Shown piece by piece: positions 54,956-64,000 of a stretch of DNA of 64,000 nucleotides. The notes beneath the pieces were generated by a model, which saw only the letters and a list, made by a program, of their open reading frames with translations, had not been told where the DNA came from and ran no database searches. The position numbers and the translations under genes were made by a program. This stretch comes from Stutzerimonas stutzeri (GTDB lineage: Bacteria; Pseudomonadota; Gammaproteobacteria; Pseudomonadales; Pseudomonadaceae). The stretch lies in NCBI RefSeq assembly GCF_024451105.1, contig NZ_JANGEY010000013.1, forward strand, positions 1 through 64,000. Reading direction: 5' to 3'. Numbering within the stretch: the first letter of the stretch is position 1; every line of letters starts with the position of its first letter.

Positions 54956-55726
54956 TTAAAGGCGGGTGATGTTCAACACATCTCCCGACAGGCTGACCTG
55001 TACCGGCCTGCCCCATTGCGGGCTGCGTCGCAGGTCCTCGGCGACCTTGTAGCGGCCGGCGATGGACAGCAGTTCGGCGGTCAGTTGCTGGCAGAAGATG
55101 CGCGCCTCGGTATTGCCTCCGGCGCCGGCCAGCACCCGTCCGCGCAGCGGCCCGTACACATGGATGTTGCCGTCGGCGATGAGTTCCGCGCCGGGGCTGA
55201 CCGCCGACAGCACCACCAGGTCGCCGCCCTCGGCGTAGACCTGCTGGCCGCCGCGCACCGGGCGGGTGACGACCAGGGTCGGGCGCGCCGCAGGTTCCTT
55301 GGGCGTCGGCTCCTCGGTGGGTTCGGCGATGGCCGCGCTGGCGGCCGGCTCGGCCTCGGCGGGGGGCGGCTCGCTCGGCGGGCGCTCGCGGCCGCTGGCC
55401 GGCGGCAGCAGCGGCAGGCCCAGGCCTTCGGCGGCCGCCACGTCGGCGGGGCGACTGGCGCGCACGCCCAGCGCCAGCAGGCCGTGACGCTGGCAGATGT
55501 CGAGCAGGGCGCCGAGGTCGAGTTCGCCGTCCTCGGCGGGCAGGTGCTCGAGGCCGAGCACCACCGGGGCGGCGGTGAAGAAGTTGGGGGCCTGGGCGAC
55601 CTTCTCGGTCAGTTGCCGGTCGAGGCGCGCCAGGTCGTTGCGGGCCAGCTCCAGCACGGTGACGGCGAGCAGGTTGCCCTTGAGGCGGAACACGGCTTCT
55701 TGGTGGGGTGGATCAGCTTGGTTCAT
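54956..55726 (-). CDS. minC: Septum-site determining protein MinC
   Basis: 256 residues. The N-terminal FtsZ-inhibiting domain (about 10-110) has [20 protein letters not shown] Pro/Glu/Ala-rich linker of about 45 residues (about 115-160) follows, longer than in E. coli. The C-terminal beta-helix has [40 protein letters not shown] and [17 protein letters not shown]. First gene of minCDE. ATG at 55726; the frame upstream runs into the divergent promoter. Confidence 0.96.
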   Translation of the reverse strand: MNQADPPHQEAVFRLKGNLLAVTVLELARNDLARLDRQLTEKVAQAPNFFTAAPVVLGLEHLPAEDGELDLGALLDICQRHGLLALGVRASRPADVAAAEGLGLPLLPPASGRERPPSEPPPAEAEPAASAAIAEPTEEPTPKEPAARPTLVVTRPVRGGQQVYAEGGDLVVLSAVSPGAELIADGNIHVYGPLRGRVLAGAGGNTEARIFCQQLTAELLSIAGRYKVAEDLRRSPQWGRPVQVSLSGDVLNITRL

Positions 55727-55857
55727 GTCGATTGCAGCCAGGGAGATGGCGGGACTTATAACGACAAGCCGGCGGGGTCGCAAGTTGCATGGACGGCTGA
55801 TACGCCGCGGCGTGACGGGGTAGAATCTGCGGCCCGTTCGCCCGACTGGATGTGCTG

Positions 55858-56790
55858 ATGGATCGTCCCCGCTTTCGTGCCGCCTTTCTTCACCCGCGTT
55901 TCTGGCCACTGTGGCTGGGGCTGGGGCTGCTCTGGCTGGTGGTCCAGCTGCCCTATCCGCTGTTGCTGCGCCTGGGCCGTGGTCTCGGTGCGCTGATGCT
56001 GCTGGGCGCCCTCTCGCGCCGGGCGATCGCCGCGCGCAACCTCGAGCTGTGCTTCCCGGAGCTGTCCGCCGCCGAACGCGCGCATCTGCTGCGCGAGAAC
56101 TTCGCCTCCAGCGGCATCGCCTTCTTCGAGATGGCCATGAGCTGGTGGTGGCCGCGCGCGCGTCTGGCGCGGCTGGCCCACGTCGAGGGCCTCGAGCACC
56201 TGCAGGCGGCGCAGCGCGAGGGGCAGGGGGTGATCCTCATGTCCCTGCACTTCACCACCCTGGAAATCGGCGCCGCGCTGCTCGGCCAGCGCCACACCAT
56301 CGACGGCATGTACCGCGAGCACAAGAATCCGCTGTTCGACTACATCCAGCGTCGCGGCCGCGAGCGCCACAACCCCGACGCCAGCGCCATCGAGCGCGAG
56401 GACGTGCGCGCCATGCTCAAGGTGCTGCGCGCCGGGCGCGCCATCTGGTACGCGCCCGACCAGGACTACGGGCGCAAGCAGAGCCTCTTCGTGCCGCTGT
56501 TCGGCATCCCGGCGGCCACCGTCACCGCCACCACCAAGTTCGCCCGCCTCGGCAAGGCGCGCGTGGTGCCCTTCACCCAGCAGCGCCTGGCCGATGGCTC
56601 CGGCTACCGGCTGGTGGTGCACCCGCCGCTGGCCGACTTCCCCGGCGACAGCGAGGAAGCCGACTGCCTGCGCATCAACCAGTGGGTCGAGCAGGCGGTG
56701 CGCCAGTGCCCCGAGCAGTACCTGTGGGCTCATCGCCGCTTCAAGACGCGGCCGGAGGGGGCCGCGAAGCTCTACGGTCGCGAGGATTGA
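55858..56790 (+). CDS. htrB: Lipid A late acyltransferase, HtrB/LpxL type
   Basis: A 310-residue inner-membrane acyltransferase adding a secondary acyl chain to lipid A. The N-terminal membrane helix is [20 protein letters not shown]; the catalytic HX4E is in [19 protein letters not shown] and [21 protein letters not shown] are further family segments. The divergent position next to minC is shared with P. aeruginosa. The ATG at 55858 is preferred over an upstream GTG. Confidence 0.94.
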   Translation: MDRPRFRAAFLHPRFWPLWLGLGLLWLVVQLPYPLLLRLGRGLGALMLLGALSRRAIAARNLELCFPELSAAERAHLLRENFASSGIAFFEMAMSWWWPRARLARLAHVEGLEHLQAAQREGQGVILMSLHFTTLEIGAALLGQRHTIDGMYREHKNPLFDYIQRRGRERHNPDASAIEREDVRAMLKVLRAGRAIWYAPDQDYGRKQSLFVPLFGIPAATVTATTKFARLGKARVVPFTQQRLADGSGYRLVVHPPLADFPGDSEEADCLRINQWVEQAVRQCPEQYLWAHRRFKTRPEGAAKLYGRED

Positions 56791-56792
56791 GC

Positions 56793-57998
56793 ATGGTCGA
56801 GGCGGCGGCCGGCGGTGCGGCGGGCGACACCGCGGCGGGCGACACCGCGCTGATCCTCTCCGGCGGCGGGGCGCGCGCCGCCTACCAGGTCGGCGTGCTG
56901 GCGGCGATCCGCGACCTGCTCGACGATGCCGCCGGCAATCCCTTTCCGGTGATCGTCGGCACCTCCGCCGGCGCCATCAATGCCGTGGCGCTGGCCAGCG
57001 CGGCGCCGCGCTTTCGCGCCGGAGTCGAGCGGCTGACGCAGATCTGGCAGGACTTCACCACCGCGCGGATCTATCGCAGCGACCTGCCCGGCGTGGCCCG
57101 CCAGGCCGCCCGCTTCATGGCCGGCAGCCTGCTCGGCCTGCGGCGCAGCGCGCCGGTGGCGCTGCTCGACAACCGGCCGCTGGCCGACCTGCTGGAGGCG
57201 GAGATCGACCTCGCCGGCATTCCGCACGCGCTGGCCGCGGGGCACCTGCGCGCGGTGGCGGTGACCGCTTTCGGCTACGGCTCCGGCCAGGCGGTGACCT
57301 TCTACCAGGCGGCCGGAGCGGTCGAGCCCTGGCAGCGCCATCGGCGCCTCGGCGTACCGGCCCGGCTCGGCCGCGAGCACCTGCTGGCCAGCTCGGCGAT
57401 TCCGCTGCTGTTCCCGCCGGTGCGCATCGGCGCGGAGTTCTTCGGCGACGGCGCGGTGCGCCAGACCGCGCCGATCAGTCCGGCGCTGCACCTGGGCGCC
57501 CGCCGTGTGCTGGTGATCGGCGTCAGCGGCAGCCCGCAGTGCGCGGCGCCGTGCCCTGCGGCTGAGCGGGCGGAGCATCCGCCGAGCCTGGCCCAGTTGG
57601 GCGGCCACCTGCTCAACAGCACCTTCATCGACAACCTCGAGGCCGACATCGAACTGCTCGAGCGGCTCAACCGCTTCAGCCGGCTGCTGCCGGCCGAGCA
57701 GCGCGAGCCGCACCTGCAGCCGGTGGAGGTGCTGGTGGTCGCGCCGAGCCGGCCGCTCGACGAGATCGCCGCGCGCCATCGCGACCGCCTGCCGCACGCC
57801 CTGCGCCTGTTCCTGCGCGGTCCCGGTGCGACCCGGGCCAGCGGCGCGGGGGTGCTCAGCTACCTGCTGTTCGAGTCCGCCTACTGCCGCGAGCTGATCG
57901 AGCTCGGCTACCGCGACGGCATGGCGCGGCGCGTCGAGCTGGAGCGCTTCCTGGGCGTGGCGGTGCCGCGCCCGTTCCGCGTGGCCGAGCCGGCCTAG
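56793..57998 (+). CDS. Patatin-like phospholipase
   Basis: A 401-residue patatin-fold lipid hydrolase. The oxyanion motif [10 protein letters not shown] is at 23-32, the nucleophile Ser58 in GTSAG at 56-60, and the dyad Asp in [11 protein letters not shown]-terminal DUF3336-free tail ends in [12 protein letters not shown]. No signal peptide. It begins 2 bp after the acyltransferase stop, so it is co-expressed with lipid A acylation. The stop overlaps the convergent pirin stop. Confidence 0.92.
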   Translation: MVEAAAGGAAGDTAAGDTALILSGGGARAAYQVGVLAAIRDLLDDAAGNPFPVIVGTSAGAINAVALASAAPRFRAGVERLTQIWQDFTTARIYRSDLPGVARQAARFMAGSLLGLRRSAPVALLDNRPLADLLEAEIDLAGIPHALAAGHLRAVAVTAFGYGSGQAVTFYQAAGAVEPWQRHRRLGVPARLGREHLLASSAIPLLFPPVRIGAEFFGDGAVRQTAPISPALHLGARRVLVIGVSGSPQCAAPCPAAERAEHPPSLAQLGGHLLNSTFIDNLEADIELLERLNRFSRLLPAEQREPHLQPVEVLVVAPSRPLDEIAARHRDRLPHALRLFLRGPGATRASGAGVLSYLLFESAYCRELIELGYRDGMARRVELERFLGVAVPRPFRVAEPA

Positions 57999-58852
57999 AA
58001 GCGCCCGGCGCGGAAATCCGCCAGCGCCTGCTCGATCTGCTCGCGGCTGTTCATCACGAAGGGGCCGTACTGGACGATGGGCTCGCCCAGCGGCCGGCCG
58101 GCGATCAGCAGGGCGCGGGCGCCCTCGGCGCTGCTCAGGTGCAGGCTGTCGCCGTCGCTCAGGCGCGCCAGCTGGCCGGTGCGCACGCTGCTGTCGCGCT
58201 GGCCGCGCACGCTGAGTTCGCCGTCGAAGACATGGATCAGCACGGTGTGGCCGCGTGGCAGTTCGGGCATCAGGCAGGCGCCGGCCGGGAAATCCAGCTG
58301 GTACAGCTGCGGTTCGGTATGCGGGCGCTGCACTGCGCCGAGGACCTCCCGTTCGCCCTCGCGGAAGCGTCCGGCGATCACCCGCACGGCGACGCCACGG
58401 GCGCTGTGCAGCTGCGGGATCTCCTGCGCGGCGAAGTCGCGGTAGCCGGCGGCTCCCAGCTTGTCCGCCGCCGGCAGGTTCAGCCACAGCTGGAAACCGA
58501 ACAGTCGCCCGTGTTCCTGCTCGGGCATCTCGCTGTGCACGATGCCGCGCGCGGCGGTCATCCACTGCACGCCGCCGGCCTCGAGCAGGCCGCGGTTGCC
58601 GAGGTGGTCCTCGTGGCGCATGCGCCCCTCGAGCATGATGGTCACTGTCTCGAAGCCGCGGTGCGGGTGGGGCGGGAAGCCGCCGATGTAGTCGCGGGCC
58701 TCGGTGGAGTCGAAGGCGTCGAGCATCAGGAAGGGATCGAAGCGCTCCAGCCCGGCGCCGCCGATCAGGCGGGTCAGGCGCACGCCGTCGCCGTCGGCGG
58801 TGGCGCGGCCGCTGTGCAGGTCGAGCACGTCGCGGTAGTGGGGGTAGCTCAT
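57995..58852 (-). CDS. Pirin family protein
   Basis: A 285-residue bicupin with the pirin metal site [17 protein letters not shown] (two His) and DHLGNRG...; [13 protein letters not shown] follows with further ligands. The C-terminal cupin has [11 protein letters not shown]. Bacterial pirins have been reported as quercetinases or redox sensors; the substrate is not clear here. Single gene. Confidence 0.93.
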   Translation of the reverse strand: MSYPHYRDVLDLHSGRATADGDGVRLTRLIGGAGLERFDPFLMLDAFDSTEARDYIGGFPPHPHRGFETVTIMLEGRMRHEDHLGNRGLLEAGGVQWMTAARGIVHSEMPEQEHGRLFGFQLWLNLPAADKLGAAGYRDFAAQEIPQLHSARGVAVRVIAGRFREGEREVLGAVQRPHTEPQLYQLDFPAGACLMPELPRGHTVLIHVFDGELSVRGQRDSSVRTGQLARLSDGDSLHLSSAEGARALLIAGRPLGEPIVQYGPFVMNSREQIEQALADFRAGRF

Positions 58853-58958
58853 GGCGGGCTCCTCGCGTCAGGACATGCCGCCATTCTGGTTCAAGTTCGC
58901 GGATGGATGGGTGCTGTTTTTGCGCCTATTCCATCGATCCGCTCGATAGGTTGCCGGT

Positions 58959-59735
58959 TCACTCGCCGATCTGCAGCCGGCGCGCCTCGGTGTAGACGTA
59001 GCGTACCTTCTCGTACTCGAACGGCGAGTTGAGCTGGCCGTAGCGGAAGTCGTTGATGTGTCGGCGGTCGATGGCCATGGTCGTGTAGTAGGCGCCGCTC
59101 TGCGCGGCGACGCCGGCGGCCGCGGCCGGGTCGAGGGCGCCGCCGAGCAGGGGGTCGAAGGCCAGGCCGCCGGCGTCGCGCAGATTGGAGGGGCCGAGCA
59201 GCGGCAGCACCAGGTAGGGACCCTCGGCGACGCCCCAGGAGCCGAGGGTCTGGCCGAAGTCCTCGCTGCGCCGCGCCAGGCCCATGCGCCGGGCCGGGTC
59301 CCAGAGCCCGCCGATGCCCAGGGTGGTGTTGAACAGCAGGCGGGCGGTGGTGTGCAGGGCATTGTGGCCCTGCAGCTGCAGCAGGTGGTTGGCCAGGCTG
59401 GAGATCTCGCCGAGGTTGGCGAAGAAATGGCTGACCCCGCTGCGCACCACGCGCGGCGTGACGGTGCGGTAGAGGTCCACCGTCGGCAGGTACAGCCATT
59501 CGTCGAAGCGCTGGTTGAAGTGATAGACCCGGCGGTTCCACTCCTCCCAGGGATCGTCGTTGACCAGCGCCACCAGAGTGGCGCGCTCGAACTCGCGCTG
59601 GTCGAGGCGCGGGTTGAACCTGAGCTGCTCGAGGGGCCGGGTGAAGCCGTCGGCGTCGACGCCGGTTTCGGCCAGGGCGGCGTTGCCGGCGGCGAGCAGC
59701 AGCGCCGGCAACAGGCGGCGCAGGGGCTTAGTCAC
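58959..59735 (-). CDS. MlaA (VacJ)-family protein without a lipobox
   Basis: 258 residues. The MlaA domain has DPWEEWNRRVYHFNQRFDEWLYLP, GVSHFFANLGEI, NTTLGIGGLWDPA and GPYLVLPLLGPSNLRDA. MlaA removes misplaced phospholipids from the outer leaflet of the outer membrane. Unlike the usual lipoprotein form, the signal peptide ends NAALA-ETG with no Cys, so it should be cleaved by signal peptidase I. It overlaps the upstream hydrolase gene by 8 bp. It may be a paralogue of the main mlaA. Confidence 0.9.
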   Translation of the reverse strand: MTKPLRRLLPALLLAAGNAALAETGVDADGFTRPLEQLRFNPRLDQREFERATLVALVNDDPWEEWNRRVYHFNQRFDEWLYLPTVDLYRTVTPRVVRSGVSHFFANLGEISSLANHLLQLQGHNALHTTARLLFNTTLGIGGLWDPARRMGLARRSEDFGQTLGSWGVAEGPYLVLPLLGPSNLRDAGGLAFDPLLGGALDPAAAAGVAAQSGAYYTTMAIDRRHINDFRYGQLNSPFEYEKVRYVYTEARRLQIGE

Positions 59736-61023
59736 GGAAGAACTCCAGCATGGCCTGGGTGTTGACCTTGTAGTTCAGGTTGCCGCAGTGCCCGCCGCGC
59801 GGGAACAGGGTCAGCCGCGCGCCCAGGGTGCGGCGCAGGAAGCCGAGGTCGCCGGGACCGAGGATCATGTCGTCACGGTTGTGGAACACGGCGATCTTGT
59901 CGCTGCCGGCCAGGTAGTCCTGCAGGGAGTAGAGGCTGACCTGATCGATCATCTGCAGCAGGCTGTTGCCGTCGCCCTGGGCTCGCCAGTAAGGCAGCAG
60001 CTGTTCGCGGATGTAGCACTCGAAGTCGCAGAGCAGCGCGCGCTTGAAGAAGGGCGTCAGGCTGGTTCCCTGGTCCATCGGGTAGGTCGGCGGGACTATC
60101 GAGCCGCGGCGGTTGATCAGGTCCGAAGTGAAGGCGATGTCGGCGGCGGCGAAACGGAAGGCCGCGCCGATCAGCATGGCCATCTCCTCGTCGGAGAGGC
60201 GCTGGCGCGACTGCTGGAAGTCGTAGAGCATGGCGGCGTCGATCTCCGCCGAGCCGCGTTCCTCGAAGTAGCGCGCCAGCTTGCCGAGGATCAGGTCGTA
60301 GAAGGTGCGGCTGTTGTCGATGCCGCGCACCTCGGTCTGCACCAGGCGGTCGAGGTTGCTCACCGAGGTGTACAGGTTGACCGGCGGGTTGATCAGCAGT
60401 ACGCGGCGGAAGTCGAACGCCTTGCGGGTTTCGTCGAGGTGGCTGACGAAGGCGGCGTGGAGGCCGCCGAGGCTGTAGCCGGTGAGGTAGTAGTCGGTCA
60501 CCGGGAGGTCCTGCTGCTGCTCGCGGATCCGCACCATCGCCCGGTACAGGTCGACCGCGTCGCGCTCGGAGATGCCCGGGGTGGCATGCCGCGAGGCGGC
60601 GGCCATGAAGTCGTAGCTGGTCGGCGAGGACAGCTGCACCACGTGGTAGCCGGCGCCGTAGAACAGGCGCTTGAGGTCCTCGGTCTTGCCGTTGGCGTAG
60701 TGCGCGCCGGTGCCGGAGATGACGAACACCAGCGGCGCCGGGCCGGACTGGCGGGCCAGGCGATACCTGAACTTCTTCACCGCCCAGAAATTGTCGGGCA
60801 GCTCGCGGCGCGGTCGCAGGCGCAGGTTGTAGTCGGCCTGGTCGATGTCGGCGGCGTCGGGCAGCGTCGGGCGCAGCGCCGGCGGGGTGGTGGCGATGGT
60901 CGCCTCGAAGGGATTGGCCAGCGGGAAGCCGTAGTCCTCGACGGCGATCTCGTTGACCGCCGCCCGTGCAGGCTCGAGCCAGAGCGCGGCGAGCAGCAGG
61001 AGCAGGCGTGAAACCGGGGACAT
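59728..61023 (-). CDS. Exported alpha/beta hydrolase family protein
   Basis: 431 residues with a signal peptide (1 to about 21, PARA-AV). The fold shows LVFVISGTGAHYANG, a nucleophile elbow GYSLGGLHAAF, and a late FPRGGHCGNL with a likely catalytic His. It is coupled to the downstream mlaA-like gene by an 8-bp overlap, hinting at a lipid-related substrate in the envelope. That link is inference from position. Confidence 0.87.
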   Translation of the reverse strand: MSPVSRLLLLLAALWLEPARAAVNEIAVEDYGFPLANPFEATIATTPPALRPTLPDAADIDQADYNLRLRPRRELPDNFWAVKKFRYRLARQSGPAPLVFVISGTGAHYANGKTEDLKRLFYGAGYHVVQLSSPTSYDFMAAASRHATPGISERDAVDLYRAMVRIREQQQDLPVTDYYLTGYSLGGLHAAFVSHLDETRKAFDFRRVLLINPPVNLYTSVSNLDRLVQTEVRGIDNSRTFYDLILGKLARYFEERGSAEIDAAMLYDFQQSRQRLSDEEMAMLIGAAFRFAAADIAFTSDLINRRGSIVPPTYPMDQGTSLTPFFKRALLCDFECYIREQLLPYWRAQGDGNSLLQMIDQVSLYSLQDYLAGSDKIAVFHNRDDMILGPGDLGFLRRTLGARLTLFPRGGHCGNLNYKVNTQAMLEFFRD

Positions 61024-61253
61024 GCGACAACCTTCCGTCAGTGGCGATGCGAGGGGGAGAGGTGAGACCGGCGCCTGGCCGGCAAGTTGCCGGGCTGTCC
61101 TGCGGCGCGACCGATGGCGCCTTCAGTGTGCCATTTCCGGGCGAGGGGAGGCGAGTGAAGGGCGAACGCCCGGGCACGACCTTTGGCCGGAGCGGCTGGG
61201 GCCGTTCCGGCAACAATCCCGGTGCGGGACTGTTCCTGCCAAGCGCGAGGCGC

Positions 61254-61598
61254 TCAGAAGTCGTTATCGTCGTCCTGCTGCTTGAGCACCTCCAGATGCT
61301 TGCGGGCCAGGGCCAGGAAGCGTGGGGTCGGCCCGGCATCCTCGTAGAGCGGGTCGCCCTGTTCGTCGGTGGCCACCACCTTGCTGCCCTTCACGTAGGG
61401 AAAGCTTTCCTCGAGCTCCTGCAGGGCCACGCCGACCAGTTCGCCGAGCAGCTCCTCCGTACGGCGCTTGGGATACATCTCGGCGAGCGCCGCCAGCCGC
61501 GCCGCCGACTCCAGGTCGAGCGGAATGCTGTACGTCTTCTTGCTCAGCCGTCCCTTGGCGCTGAGCTCCCACTCGCCGACCAGATCGCGGATCTTCAT
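61254..61598 (-). CDS. Conserved hypothetical protein (ribbon-helix-helix-like)
   Basis: A 114-residue soluble protein. [45 protein letters not shown] resembles a ribbon-helix-helix start, followed by [22 protein letters not shown] and an acidic end KQQDDDNDF. Similar Pseudomonas proteins are sometimes labelled pilin assembly protein, for which I see no support here. ATG at 61598; it is divergent from ppc. Confidence 0.75.
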   Translation of the reverse strand: MKIRDLVGEWELSAKGRLSKKTYSIPLDLESAARLAALAEMYPKRRTEELLGELVGVALQELEESFPYVKGSKVVATDEQGDPLYEDAGPTPRFLALARKHLEVLKQQDDDNDF

Positions 61599-61720
61599 GC
61601 CTGCCTCCGACCATGGAAACCGCCCATGCAGAAATCCTAGACCGGCGAGGCGCATTCTGCCGGCGACTTGCGCGGGATTCCACGCTGCGGCAGGCTCGGA
61701 GAAAACAGAGGAGTCAAGGC

Positions 61721-64000
61721 ATGGCGGAGATCGATCCCAGGTTGCGCGAGGACGTGCACCTGCTGGGCGAGCTGCTCGGCAACACCTTCCAGGCCGAACG
61801 CGGCGAGCGATTTCTCGACAAGATCGAGCGCATCCGCCAGGGCGCCAAGGCGGCGCGGCGCGGCTCGGCCGAGGGCGCCCGGCAGCTGGCGCAGACCCTC
61901 GACGGGCTGGCCGAGGACGAACTGCTGCCGGTGGCGCGGGCCTTCAACCAGTTCCTCAACCTGGCCAACATCGCCGAGCAGTACCACCGCATCCGCCGCC
62001 GCCGCGCCCACGAGGCGCCGCCCTTCGAGGAGCGCGTGCTCGGCGAGCTGCTCGAACGCCTGCAGGCCGCCGGCCATGCGCCACAGAGCCTGGCCCGGCA
62101 GATCGCCGGGCTGGACATCGAACTGGTGCTCACCGCCCATCCCACCGAGGTGGCGCGGCGCACCCTGATCCAGAAGTACGACGACATCGCCGCCTGCCTG
62201 GCCGCACGCGACCACGACGACCTGGCGCCGCGCGAGCAGGCCGCGGTGCGTCGCGAGCTGTGCCGGCTGATCGCCGAGGTCTGGCATACGGAGGAGATCC
62301 GCCGTAGCAAGCCGACCCCGGTGGACGAGGCCAAGTGGGGCCTGGCGGTGATCGAGCACTCGCTGTGGCGGGCGTTGCCGGAGTTCCTGCGCGGGGTCGA
62401 CGAACTGCTCGGCGCCTGCTGCGACGCCCGCCTGCCGCTGGACGCGGTGCCGGTGCGCTTCGCCTCGTGGATGGGCGGCGACCGCGACGGCAATCCCAAC
62501 GTCACCGCCCGGGTGACCGCCGAGGCGCTGCTGCTGGCGCGCCGGCTGGCCGCCGAGCTGCACCTGCGCGACGTCGAGCGGTTGATCACCGACCTGTCCA
62601 TGCAGCAGGCCAGTCCGGCGCTGCGCGCGCGGGTCGGCGAAGCGCCGGAGCCCTACCGTGCGCTGCTGCGCCAGTTGCGCGCGCGGCTGTTCGCCACCCG
62701 CGACTGGGCGGTCGCCGCGCTGGAGACGCCCGGACTGGCCGCGGGGCCGCTGGTGTTGCAGGACAATGCCGAACTGATCGAGCCGCTGCTGCTCTGCCAC
62801 GACTCGCTGAGCGCATGCGGCATGGCGGCCATCGCCGACGGCCCGCTGCTCGACAGCCTGCGCCGCGCGCACTGCTTCGGCCTGTACCTGGTGCGCCTGG
62901 ACATCCGCCAGGACGCCGGCCGCCACCGCGCCGCCCTCGACGAGATCACCGCCTACCTGGGCCTCGGCCGCTACGCCGAGTGGGACGAGGCGCAGCGTCT
63001 CGACTTCCTCCTGCGCGAGCTGGCCAGCCCGCGCCCGCTGCTGCCGGCCGATCACCGGCCCGCGGCCGATACCGCCGAGGTGCTGGCCACCTGCAAGGTG
63101 GTGGCGCAGTCTCCGGCCGCGGGACTGGGCTCCTACGTGATCTCCATGGCTGGCGCCGCCAGCGACGTGCTGGCGGTGCAGCTGCTGCTCAAGGAGGCCG
63201 GCCTGCGCCGGCCGATGCGCGTGGTACCGCTGTTCGAGACCCTCGCCGACCTCGAGCGCGCCGGCGCGGCGATCGACGCCCTGTTGGCGCTGCCGGCCTA
63301 CCGCGAGCGGCTGGCCGGGCCGCAGGAGGTGATGATCGGCTACTCCGATTCGGCCAAGGATGCCGGCACGGTGGCGGCGGCCTGGGCCCAGTACCGCGCC
63401 CAGGAGGCGCTGGTCGAGGTGTGCGCGCGCCATGGCGTCGAGCTGCTGCTGTTCCACGGCCGCGGCGGCACCGTCGGTCGCGGCGGCGGCCCGGCGCACG
63501 CGGCGATCCTCTCGCAGCCGCCGGGCTCGGTGGCCGGGCGCTTCCGGGTCACCGAGCAGGGCGAGGTGATCCGCTTCAAGTTCGGCCTGCCGCGACTGGC
63601 CGAGCAGAACCTCAACCTCTACCTGGCCGCGGTGCTCGAGGCCACCCTGCTGCCGCCGCCGGCGCCGACCGCCGAGTGGCGCGCGCTGATGGAACGACTG
63701 GCCGCCGACGGCGTGGCCGCCTACCGTGCGGTGGTGCGCGAGCATCCGCAGTTCGTCGACTACTTCGCCCAGGCCACTCCCGAGCAGGAGCTCGGCCGCC
63801 TGCCGCTGGGCAGCCGCCCGGCGCGCCGGCGCAGCGGCGGGGTGGAGAGCCTGCGGGCGATCCCGTGGATCTTCGCCTGGACCCAGACGCGGCTGATGCT
63901 GCCGGCCTGGCTGGGCTGGGAGACCGCGTTGGCGGCGGCGGTGGCGCGCGGCGAGGCGGCGCTGCTGCAGCAGATGCGCGAGCGCTGGCCGTTCTTCCGT
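61721..64000 (+). CDS. ppc: Phosphoenolpyruvate carboxylase, 3' end beyond window
   Basis: 760 codons are open from the ATG at 61721 to the window edge, out of about 880 expected. PEP carboxylase converts PEP and bicarbonate to oxaloacetate to refill the TCA cycle. Catalytic segments: [13 protein letters not shown] (His near 140), [34 protein letters not shown] and [11 protein letters not shown]. No frameshift is seen. Long minus-strand frames over it are shadows. GAGGAG lies 10 bases or so before the ATG. Confidence 0.97.
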   Translation, partial: MAEIDPRLREDVHLLGELLGNTFQAERGERFLDKIERIRQGAKAARRGSAEGARQLAQTLDGLAEDELLPVARAFNQFLNLANIAEQYHRIRRRRAHEAPPFEERVLGELLERLQAAGHAPQSLARQIAGLDIELVLTAHPTEVARRTLIQKYDDIAACLAARDHDDLAPREQAAVRRELCRLIAEVWHTEEIRRSKPTPVDEAKWGLAVIEHSLWRALPEFLRGVDELLGACCDARLPLDAVPVRFASWMGGDRDGNPNVTARVTAEALLLARRLAAELHLRDVERLITDLSMQQASPALRARVGEAPEPYRALLRQLRARLFATRDWAVAALETPGLAAGPLVLQDNAELIEPLLLCHDSLSACGMAAIADGPLLDSLRRAHCFGLYLVRLDIRQDAGRHRAALDEITAYLGLGRYAEWDEAQRLDFLLRELASPRPLLPADHRPAADTAEVLATCKVVAQSPAAGLGSYVISMAGAASDVLAVQLLLKEAGLRRPMRVVPLFETLADLERAGAAIDALLALPAYRERLAGPQEVMIGYSDSAKDAGTVAAAWAQYRAQEALVEVCARHGVELLLFHGRGGTVGRGGGPAHAAILSQPPGSVAGRFRVTEQGEVIRFKFGLPRLAEQNLNLYLAAVLEATLLPPPAPTAEWRALMERLAADGVAAYRAVVREHPQFVDYFAQATPEQELGRLPLGSRPARRRSGGVESLRAIPWIFAWTQTRLMLPAWLGWETALAAAVARGEAALLQQMRERWPFFR

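Noticed and set aside
61637-63745. A 702-residue minus-strand frame opposite ppc
   Set aside because: It is antisense to clear PEP carboxylase coding sequence, with His/Gln/Arg-rich composition typical of GC-rich shadows.

Overview
The window is GC-rich chromosomal DNA from a gammaproteobacterium of the Pseudomonas/Azotobacter group. The evidence is gene content and order: nrdA-nrdB, cyaB, trkH, cpxR-spy-cpxA, scpA-scpB-rluB, rdgC-tRNA-FKBP, prc/algO and minCDE-htrB all resemble Pseudomonas aeruginosa relatives. A CrcZ-family sRNA driven by a sigma-54 promoter also fits. Species cannot be fixed from this sequence alone.

Layout. Positions 1-1443 are a complete IS256-like insertion sequence with matching terminal inverted repeats. 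It sits inside a CRISPR repeat and truncates the leader-distal end of the array. Positions 1444-4633 hold a type I-F array of 53 identical full 28-bp repeats, one 9-bp repeat remnant and 53 spacers. An A+T-rich leader follows, then a complete I-F cas operon on the minus strand (cas1, cas2-3, csy1/cas8f, csy2/cas5f, csy3/cas7f, csy4/cas6f). Leader position and repeat polarity show that the array is transcribed on the minus strand, like the cas genes.

13.0-31.2 kb is mostly core: a small gene with a TATAAT promoter, a DUF3597 remnant, a PhnA-type zinc ribbon, a DUF2076 protein, a YebC-type regulator, a TIGR02449-ZapA pair, ppiC, rlhA, a cold-shock gene, a CAP-domain secreted protein, the CrcZ-like RNA, an EVE protein, a DUF559 nuclease overlapping an array of palindromic repeats, ecotin, a methyltransferase, a lipoprotein and nrdAB. 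A long nrdA upstream region carries three NrdR-like boxes and a DnaA box.

31.2-64.0 kb continues with a phosphopantetheinyl transferase, the adenylate cyclase CyaB, TrkH, a Cpx-type envelope-stress locus, RNase AM and a YciO/TsaC-like gene leading into scpA-scpB-rluB, then rdgC and tRNA-Val/tRNA-Asp. After these come an FKBP, a HTH-plus-unknown gene pair, an EAL phosphodiesterase, the Prc protease, a quinone oxidoreductase, a HAD hydrolase, apeB, rluA, minCDE, an htrB-type acyltransferase, a patatin, a pirin, an MlaA-like protein with an alpha/beta hydrolase, and phosphoenolpyruvate carboxylase, which runs off the right edge.

Most worth following up: the DUF559 nuclease whose C-terminus is encoded by REP-like palindromes, with an inverted copy just beyond its stop; the CRISPR array cut by an IS whose transposase carries a duplicated catalytic segment; the unlinked CrcZ-like RNA; the ZapA-TIGR02449 pair away from 6S RNA; and several small genes.
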